Source of the DNA: Physocladia obscura
Lineage: Eukaryota; Chytridiomycota; Chytridiomycetes; Chytridiales; Chytriomycetaceae
NCBI GenBank assembly: GCA_027596945.1
Contig: JADGJH010000901.1
Location: 1 to 13,300 of the forward strand
Direction of reading: 5' to 3'
Length of the DNA: 13,300 bases
The translations under genes were made by a program, and so were the position numbers. Position 1 is the stretch's first letter; each line of letters begins with the position of its first letter. This document shows positions 7,779-13,300 of this stretch, one piece after another. Below the pieces are notes generated by a model. That model was not told the origin of the DNA, ran no database searches, and saw only the letters and a program-made list of their open reading frames with translations.

Positions 7779-9785
7779 ATGGTATCGTCAATGCGTCGGA
7801 TTCTCATCGAAATTCGTGGGCTGCAGGTAAATCCAATGCCTGGCATCCAAGTATACCCACATGATAAGAACATGACCCGCCTATGTGTTTGGATGACACC
7901 ACAAGAAGGCATCTATGAAGGAATCCCGCTTCATGTTGCCGTCGGACTCGAAGGGTTCCCAGCAAAGAGTCCCACAGCAACACTTCAGACCTATATCACC
8001 CATCCCAATGTCTTCAATTGGTTTTCGGACTCTGAAAATGGAAGCTACATCTGCTGTGACATCCTAAAGGGTGCCTTGGTCACTGATGCTCGTGGTCGAG
8101 TATCTGGTTATTCTCCGGCTTACTCGCTTGGCACGATTTTGATCCAGCTGTTGTCCTTCTTTTCGGCGGAACGAATTGAGCAGGATGGCGGATATGTCGT
8201 AGAAACCAGGGCTAGCGAATGGAACAGAAAATCCGCTCTTCGAAATGTCCGTGCCTTTAACTGCAATTACTGCAAATTCGACGGGAATCATCTTACTCAG
8301 CTTATTCAGCTTGCAAGTGCATCGAGAAATGCAACGGTTTTTGATGCTATTGAGCTTGCATTCGACAGAGCTGGGTTGGCACTTGTACCACATTCAAATA
8401 GCTGTGTGGCTGTTTCAGATCCAGTGCCACAGTCCCTGATTGAGTTTCTGCCGGTCGAAGTAATTCTTGAGATTGCGGAATACTTATCACTTGAAGATAT
8501 CTTGAAACTCTCCCAGACTTCAAATTCGTTTGAAAAGATTATTGAAAGCCACAACTTGACAATCAAACGCAACATCAAGTGCTTCTTTCACAAAATCGGC
8601 CTACGCGATTCCATTTTGGGTGTCGGAGTTTGGGTCTCTGAAAAAGGGCGTAATCGGGATATGAAGCCCGTGGATTTCGATATTCTCAGCCATGAAGCGT
8701 TTACGGTGGATAAGATTCGCAAAACGATTTGGGGTCAGCGATTCACCAACTTTCTGCCACTCGCTCTGTCCTCGGCTCACTTTTTAAAGTCGTTACGTGT
8801 TTTAAAGCAGGCCATTTGCGACCTTGATTTTGGTGCGGATTTTCAGTCTGGATTCACACCATCTGCAGTCCTCAGAGTTTTGCCCAAACTCATGAATTTG
8901 ATGGTTGTTGATTTGATGAAGACTTGTGATGGTGAAGCCACGTTTACCCAAACGACTTACAGTGAATTTGAAGGCGCTATGAAAACGAAGATGCTTGCAT
9001 CAGAGAAATCCCTTATTGGTTACTCACAACTCTTGCATCTATTGCTATCACTTTGTCGTAAGTATCCACAAATTGTTACTATGGCACAGTCAAAGATATC
9101 TCAGTTTCTGTCCAACAATGCCACACGTGGAAAGAATGATTGTTCTAATCTAGGAGAATTCATTGTTTTGTTGTTTTGCCAGGACAAGTATATTTGGAAC
9201 CAGCTCGCCATCCCTGTCCTTTGTGAAAGTTTCATTCGAAACGTTGTTTGGATGCTTGATCCAGCGCATGGAAATAAGCCGCATCTAGCATTCTTGGAGA
9301 AGGCAACCGTGTCTGAATTTCGATTAAAAGAGACATTTGCAGCCTCTCAAACTTCGTGCCGTCTGCTTATGTTTCAAGTATTGTTTATGAAAAAGCTCGG
9401 ATTGGTGGGGAACAAGTCTTTGGATGTACTGGGGCAGTTGGACAGAAGCTATGGATACCCAAAATCCTCGCTTGCCTCGCAGCTCATGAAAGAAATTAAA
9501 GGAATTTACGCTGTGGAGTCTTTTGACAAATTTCTCCTGCGCATTGGAATTCCCGTGCCGACAAAAGTTTTTTTTTGCTCAATACTCAAGAACTCTGTGT
9601 CCGAAAGTGCACGAAGAAAGTATCATCAGTGTCCACTGACTCAATTTCAGCTTTCTTCTTTGAGAAAAGCTGCAGAACCTGGAATTATGGAAATCCCAAA
9701 CAGAATTTCAATCCCAACCATTCCGAATAATTTGACGTTTTTCCCACAAAAATTAAAAGAAGGAATATATAGACATAATAAATAA
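7779..9785 (+). CDS. E2 ubiquitin-conjugating domain fused to an F-box, long C-terminal region
   Basis: Single-exon protein of 668 residues. Residues 5-140 form an E2/UBC fold: helix 1 (MRRILIEIRGLQ), the TPQEGIYEG turn, the PAKSP strand, HPN at 75-77, ICCDIL at 91-96 and YSPAYSLGTILIQLLS as the following helix. C92 sits where the catalytic Cys of ICLDIL lies in active E2s, so this is probably not an inactive UEV. The distance from HPN to C92 is longer than usual, with an inserted acidic/polar loop. A small CNYC cysteine pair follows at 162-165. Residues 223-263 look like an F-box (EFLPVEVILEIAEYLSLEDI), which normally binds Skp1 in SCF ligases. The remaining 400 residues are mainly helical and unrecognised, although GVGVWVS...FDILSHEAF and IWGQRFTNFLPL look like a conserved module. 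No signal peptide or membrane segment is seen. The start at 7779 has A at -3 and G at +4 and leaves helix 1 complete. Inferred role: a ubiquitin-transfer protein that could dock on Skp1/cullin while carrying its own E2. Confidence 0.88.
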   Translation: MVSSMRRILIEIRGLQVNPMPGIQVYPHDKNMTRLCVWMTPQEGIYEGIPLHVAVGLEGFPAKSPTATLQTYITHPNVFNWFSDSENGSYICCDILKGALVTDARGRVSGYSPAYSLGTILIQLLSFFSAERIEQDGGYVVETRASEWNRKSALRNVRAFNCNYCKFDGNHLTQLIQLASASRNATVFDAIELAFDRAGLALVPHSNSCVAVSDPVPQSLIEFLPVEVILEIAEYLSLEDILKLSQTSNSFEKIIESHNLTIKRNIKCFFHKIGLRDSILGVGVWVSEKGRNRDMKPVDFDILSHEAFTVDKIRKTIWGQRFTNFLPLALSSAHFLKSLRVLKQAICDLDFGADFQSGFTPSAVLRVLPKLMNLMVVDLMKTCDGEATFTQTTYSEFEGAMKTKMLASEKSLIGYSQLLHLLLSLCRKYPQIVTMAQSKISQFLSNNATRGKNDCSNLGEFIVLLFCQDKYIWNQLAIPVLCESFIRNVVWMLDPAHGNKPHLAFLEKATVSEFRLKETFAASQTSCRLLMFQVLFMKKLGLVGNKSLDVLGQLDRSYGYPKSSLASQLMKEIKGIYAVESFDKFLLRIGIPVPTKVFFCSILKNSVSESARRKYHQCPLTQFQLSSLRKAAEPGIMEIPNRISIPTIPNNLTFFPQKLKEGIYRHNK

Positions 9786-9786
9786 A
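9777..9786 (+). terminator. AATAAA overlapping the E2/F-box stop codon
   Basis: AATAAA occurs at 9777-9782 and again at 9781-9786, spanning the last codons and the TAA stop at 9783-9785. If either is used, the 3' UTR would be only about 10-30 bases. No other hexamer is obvious just downstream, although the region is AT-rich and fungal signals are loose. Confidence 0.35.
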
Positions 9787-10817
9787 TATTTATATCAGTT
9801 CTAAATTTCAAACAAAAAACAAAAAACCAAATGGGCATCTCTTACCATCTCTGGTCTGCTAGATCTTGGTGTTTTGATTCATTGTCACAATACTAGATTA
9901 ATTCCTTTGCTTTACTCTGTGAGATCCAATTCCTAGTCAATGTCTGTTATTTATTTTGTATAAAATGCAGTACTGTACAAAAGAAAATTAAATTATTCAA
10001 GTACATATATATTAATAGAATATAATCATTTTATTCTTTGTTGTCAAATATGTACACTGGAAATTGAGTCTGAAATGTTGATTAAACCAAAATTCTGCTA
10101 CAAAATTTAATGATGAATACAAATGTGACTGCTGCAAGTCAATTTTGATTACTAAAATTTCAAAGCAAATTTTAGGTCAGAAATGAATTATCAGTATAAC
10201 AGTTGCAAACCAAATCACCCAAACAATTCAAATCTATGGCACTACTCAATTCCATCATCAGAGAAAAAATTATATTGTTGATGATGTGACACTTAATGCA
10301 TGTGTTCATATCAACTCATTTTAATGAAAGATATTATTGTGACAATAAATTTGTTCTGATTTTATTGTGAGTTTTGCACCAAATGAAAAAGGGTGGAAAA
10401 AAATTTGCTCATTCTTAATTGCTCCAAAGTTTCCTCCTGGCAGCCATGAAATATAAAATCAAACTGGTGCCAAGGATCAAAGAATACAGAAAGCAACATA
10501 GCAATTCCACTAGGCCTCACATGATTGTTGAGGGTAACACAGTTGAAGACGTTGGGCAGAACATTCTGTATCAAAAAGCAGAGATGTGGCCTTCAGAGAA
10601 TTCAGCAAGATTTCAATTTATTTGATGCCACAACTAGAGTTAACAAGCAAATTTTGGATGGAATCATTTTGAATTTGCAACCACAAGTGCCAGACAATGA
10701 CAACATTCTTGGCCTAATCCAAGATGCCCCTGACTTTGACCATTCTGGAAATTTGAATCAAGCAGCAGTGACTCCCACTCTTATCTTTTTTTACTTTTAA
10801 TTAATAACCAACACTCA
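9787..10817. other. AT-rich region, possible retrotransposon-associated remnants
   Basis: No gene is supported. From about 10419 to 10800 (+) two overlapping frames are open (68 and 91 codons), the second containing ILDGIILNLQPQVPDNDN and LGLIQDAPDFDHSGNLN. These look more protein-like than chance, but I recognise no family. They lie just upstream of, and on the same strand as, the copia relic, so they may be part of the same insertion, although they do not read as the expected middle part of a copia reverse transcriptase. The rest is AT-rich and featureless to me. Confidence 0.4.
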
Positions 10818-11141
10818 CCTAATGCACTTCATAATTGGATCATTGATTCATAGCAAGAAAGGATGCAACTTATCCTGTTTGTTTACTTTCCCAATACACA
10901 GCAACTGCCTAAATAAAACAATAGAAAGCTGCAAAACATGTCTTACACTACCTACTTCAAAATCCAAATGTTGGAATTACTCTTGGTTTAGGAGGTGAAC
11001 TTCCTTTGCATCTGAAAAAGACCAATGTAGTTAATCAGTACAAGTGACATTCTACTGTGGTTCAGGTATATCTATACTCTGATAATTTCAAAATCAACAA
11101 ACTTATCAACTGTGGAAGCTGAATACATTGGACTTGTATAA
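10818..11141 (+). mobile_element. Ty1/copia retrotransposon relic (end of RT to RNase H)
   Basis: Several short stretches in shifting frames follow copia polyprotein order. FIIGSLIHS (about 10828-10854) matches the IIGSL motif near the RT end. It is followed by DATYPVCLLSQYTA, in the position of the copia RPDIAxxVxxLSQ motif, and by KAAKHVLHYL (matching AAKHVLRYLKGT), which runs into NVGITLGLGGE. After another frame change, ISKSTNLSTVEAEYIGL ends at 11141, matching the RNase H motif LSTVEAEYIAL. At least two internal stops (in the TATA/IKQ/KAA region) and two frameshifts show it is dead. No gag, protease or integrase was recognised and no flanking direct repeats were found, so this is a fragment. 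Family assignment rests on motif order and is fairly firm; the ends of the insertion are unknown. Confidence 0.75.
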
Positions 11142-11689
11142 TTTAGTTTAAAATCTTATTATTTATTTCCAAAAATAAAACTTTTTTAAATACCCAATTT
11201 CATGCCTCAAAATAAAACTTTGGTGCCTCAATTCTTATGCCTTAATATTGATTAAAAGATCAATTTCTTAGCAAAAGAAATTATTCAAATGTGAAAAACA
11301 AAGTTAGAACATTTGATCCCAATTCTTGAATTTCACCCTGAGTGAAATAAACTTTATATTCTTTCATATTTTCAATTCTATACTAACGATTATTTAACAT
11401 ATATACAGCTTGTATACCATATTTTATTGCTAAATCTAACATCAATGAAAAGCAGCCTGTGTTTTATCTGAAGAAGACAATAACTGTTTTCAAATAGCAT
11501 CTATATTGGCTGGGAAGTATTGTATGAGTTGTTTTTACAGTTAGAGTATTAACATCAAATCAAATTGATTTGTATAGAATCCCACAGCGCAGATGTGGTC
11601 AAATCAATATAGAATAATTGTGTGTGTGTGTGGGTGTGTTTATGTGTGAGTGTGGTCAACTTTTGTTTCGTTTTAGAAGTCTATTTTAC
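11142..11689. other. AT-rich gap downstream of the Rheb-like gene
   Basis: The missing 3' exon of the minus-strand Rheb-like gene would be expected here, but I found no acceptor followed by a Ser-Ala (G5) codon pair and no CAAX ending. On the minus strand about 11500-11432 an open stretch reads QLIQYFPANIDAI, an in-frame TGA, then KQLLSSSDKTQAAFH and a stop. It faintly recalls the last helix of a small GTPase (NVxxVFxxLL), but the preceding residues do not fit. A TG-rich microsatellite lies at 11619-11655. Nothing else is recognisable. Confidence 0.4.
11619..11655. repeat. Imperfect (TG)n microsatellite
   Basis: A run of TG dinucleotides interrupted by GG, TTTA and GA steps. It lies just beyond the last recognised exon of the Rheb-like gene, inside what would be its fourth intron (AC-rich in the sense of that gene). 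Confidence 0.85.
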
Positions 11690-12407
11690 CGTTTCCACAA
11701 AGAGTGCCCCCCATTTAGTAGCAATAGCCTTTGCTTCATCTTCCAATACAGCACGCTGTTGCACCAAGTCGGTCTGATTGAGGAGTGGAGTGAAAAATCA
11801 GGTTTACCACGAAATATTTTAAAAGCACTCTTTGTCATACTAAATTACCTTATTTCCCACCAAAACAATGGGAACCCAATCCATTCCAGTATCATTCAGA
11901 ATCTTGTCTCTGATGGTGGCACACATATCGAAGGAGCTTCTGGAAGCAATTGAATAAGCCAAAACATAGCCATGAGTCCCGATTGTGTGAACAGAGTTGA
12001 GAATTGAGTATTCATCTTGACTGTGTGAAATATTTTAATAATAACTTAGTTCAACTACAGAATTAGAATGAAGACAAAATACCCAGCAGTATCAATAATT
12101 TCAGCAGCGTATTCCTGCCCGCGGTGTTCAATGATCCTTGTGAATGTATTTGCAATAGTTGGATAGTAGCTATCGGAGAATGTTCTGTCGACAAACTGGA
12201 TGATGAGCGATGACTGAAATAAAGAATGTGATAAGCTTCAAATCAGAGAGCATTGAAACCACAAGGTCAGATTAGACTTCAACGTTAAGTATAAACGTAC
12301 ACCAATTACATTACAAGATATCTAAGAATAGGTAGCTTTACCTTTCCCACAGAACGGGCGCCCAAAACGGCAATCTTGCGTACTTTCGGTGGAGGAACTT
12401 TGGACAT
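11690..12407 (-). CDS. RHEB: Rheb-family small GTPase, 3' end not found
   Basis: Four exons on the minus strand: 12407-12342, 12213-12083, 12020-11849 and 11773-11690. They encode 151 residues. Introns are GT-AG of 128, 62 and 75 bp, and joins fall inside conserved motifs (SVGK/SSL, DTAG/QDEYS, GNK/TDL). G1 is GARSVGKSS (residues 16-24) with Arg at the position of Ras Gly12, a Rheb hallmark. The switch I segment is PTIANTFT (40-47), G3 is DTAGQDEYS (63-71) with the Rheb-type DEYS, and G4 is NKTD (122-125). Rheb activates TOR complex 1 on lysosome/vacuole membranes in animals; fission yeast Rhb1 is the fungal model. The sequence ends at FVET, just before the G5 SAK motif, with a GTAAAA donor; without splicing the frame stops two codons later. 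The G5 motif, last helix and CAAX box (about 35 residues) are missing. Start at 12407 fits Rheb length, but its context is weak (C at -3); the frame is open upstream to 12536. Confidence 0.88.
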
Positions 12408-13300
12408 GGGTTTCTTGAACAAAAAGACAACCCTCGTTTTCACTAAATTCTGAAAGTGGTTGGAAACGTTGATGATTTTAAGCGTGACGAGCTTCCCCAT
12501 TTGGTCATTGGCTATAGATATTGTCACAGAAATCAATCACAAGCTGATCTTCACTATTGATTTGCAGTGGTCGAATGCTTTCCAGAGTACTCGATTCTTC
12601 AAAAGTTTTCATAAGCCTGTTTTTTATTTATCAACTAAAACTTAATCTTGTGTTGTATTTGATAAAATTACAAATTTAGACAATATATGCTGTAATTGAG
12701 TGGTATTGCAATCTCATTGGGCATTGCAAATTGAAACTAATTCAGAATGCTTCGAAATGGGTTGATGGTCAACTTGTTGGGAAGATGTTTAATGCAACAA
12801 ACTAGAAGAAAGAATAAAATAAGAGTCTGTTTTGGGTGAGACATGGGCAGATTGAGGGCCACCAAGACACCCCTCACTGCTGATTTTATTGAATAAAAAC
12901 CAGAAGAGGAAGAAATACCACACAACAAAGAAAGAAAAGAAAAGAAAAGGGATGAAGTGGGTGAAGAGTAGGTGAAGAGAAAGCCACAGGCTGTTGGTTA
13001 AGATTTTAAAAAGAATAAGAAAAAAAGGCATTGGCACATTTCCTTGTGCATTGAACAGGTTTTCATAAATCAAAACCATGCTTAAAGCAGGGTTGATAAA
13101 AAATAAAATAAAAATGGGGTGACAGATATTGTTGGTTTTTGAGTTGTAAGGCTTAGTATTGTTGTGAGCCTTAAGCTTGATAGTAGTTTTGGATAGAGAG
13201 TTATTTATTTTTATAATGTTTTTAAAAGTCAAAATCCAACAGCCTTCTTATAGCCTTTTTCATGCCTAATCAGTCCATTTCAAATTCCCCATGATTTCAC
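12408..13300. other. AT-rich region upstream of the Rheb-like gene
   Basis: It should hold the Rheb-like promoter, but no defined element is visible. A minus-strand frame of 147 codons (12789-13232) is almost entirely Phe, Leu, Asn and Lys with one more ordinary patch (EGCLGGPQSAHVSPKTD). I take it as non-coding or part of an unrecognised repeat. A plus-strand stretch at about 12699-12800 (CKLKLIQNASKWVDGQLV) is open but unassigned. A 112-bp segment (13130-13241) starts TGTTGG and ends CCAACA. Confidence 0.4.
12927..12949. repeat. Purine-rich (A3-4G)n simple repeat
   Basis: Five units of AAAG/AAAAG in a longer purine-rich stretch (about 12900-12985). In the minus-strand reading it produces the Phe-rich part of a spurious frame. 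Confidence 0.85.

Noticed and set aside
10972..10985. TGTTGGAATTA, resembling the start of a copia LTR
   Set aside because: It lies inside the RT part of the relic, upstream of the RNase H segment in the same orientation, where an LTR cannot be. It is explained by the codons for NVGIT.
11585..11605. Minus-strand TSAL codons as a possible GTPase G5 (ETSA) exon
   Set aside because: No AG acceptor lies directly before it, and the following residues (WDSIQINLI and stop) do not match a Rheb C-terminus.
12789..13232. 147-codon minus-strand open frame
   Set aside because: Composition is dominated by Phe, Leu, Asn and Lys from purine-rich simple repeats; no domain or splice partner was seen.
13130..13241. 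112-bp segment with TGTTGG and CCAACA ends, LTR-like
   Set aside because: Too short for a normal LTR, no target-site duplication at its flanks, and no second copy in the window.
1..13300. CRISPR arrays, tRNA or rRNA genes, bacterial operon features
   Set aside because: No spaced direct repeats and no cloverleaf or rRNA motifs were recognised; spliceosomal introns identify the DNA as eukaryotic.

Overview
The window looks like nuclear DNA of a fungus, most likely an early-diverging zoosporic (chytrid-type) lineage. Three multi-exon genes have short GT-AG introns of 46-142 bp. One gene encodes a fungal GT71 (Mnn1-type) mannosyltransferase, and one degenerate locus has the F-box plus ankyrin layout that I recall as common in chytrids. 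The phylum is an inference; 'fungus' is fairly firm. Genes are moderately GC-rich, while the spaces between them are strongly AT-rich.

Layout. 1-729: AT-rich, no supported gene. 730-1597 (+): decayed F-box/ankyrin gene with at least three frame breaks. 2024-2923 (-): intronless protein with two VOC (glyoxalase-fold) domains. 2993-4192 (-): three-exon tRNA 3-methylcytidine methyltransferase of the METTL2/Trm140 type. 4224-6465 (+): five-exon Mnn1-type Golgi mannosyltransferase, divergent from the methyltransferase with only 31 bp between the preferred start codons. 6466-7778: 1.3 kb without a recognisable gene. 7779-9785 (+): single-exon 668-residue protein joining an E2 ubiquitin-conjugating domain to an F-box and a long uncharacterised C-terminal region. 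10818-11141 (+): relic of a Ty1/copia retrotransposon (end of reverse transcriptase into RNase H). 11690-12407 (-): Rheb-family small GTPase in four exons, whose last exon (G5 motif and CAAX box) I could not find. 12408-13300: AT-rich, simple repeats only.

The genes have unrelated housekeeping roles (tRNA modification, Golgi glycosylation, ubiquitin transfer, TOR-type GTPase signalling), so nothing suggests an operon or cluster. The most notable features are the E2/F-box fusion, the very tight divergent promoter with start codons on both strands in one CCATGG palindrome, and the apparently 3'-truncated Rheb gene near a retrotransposon relic. Exon boundaries were deduced by hand from reading frame, splice dinucleotides and family conservation; no transcript or database evidence was available.
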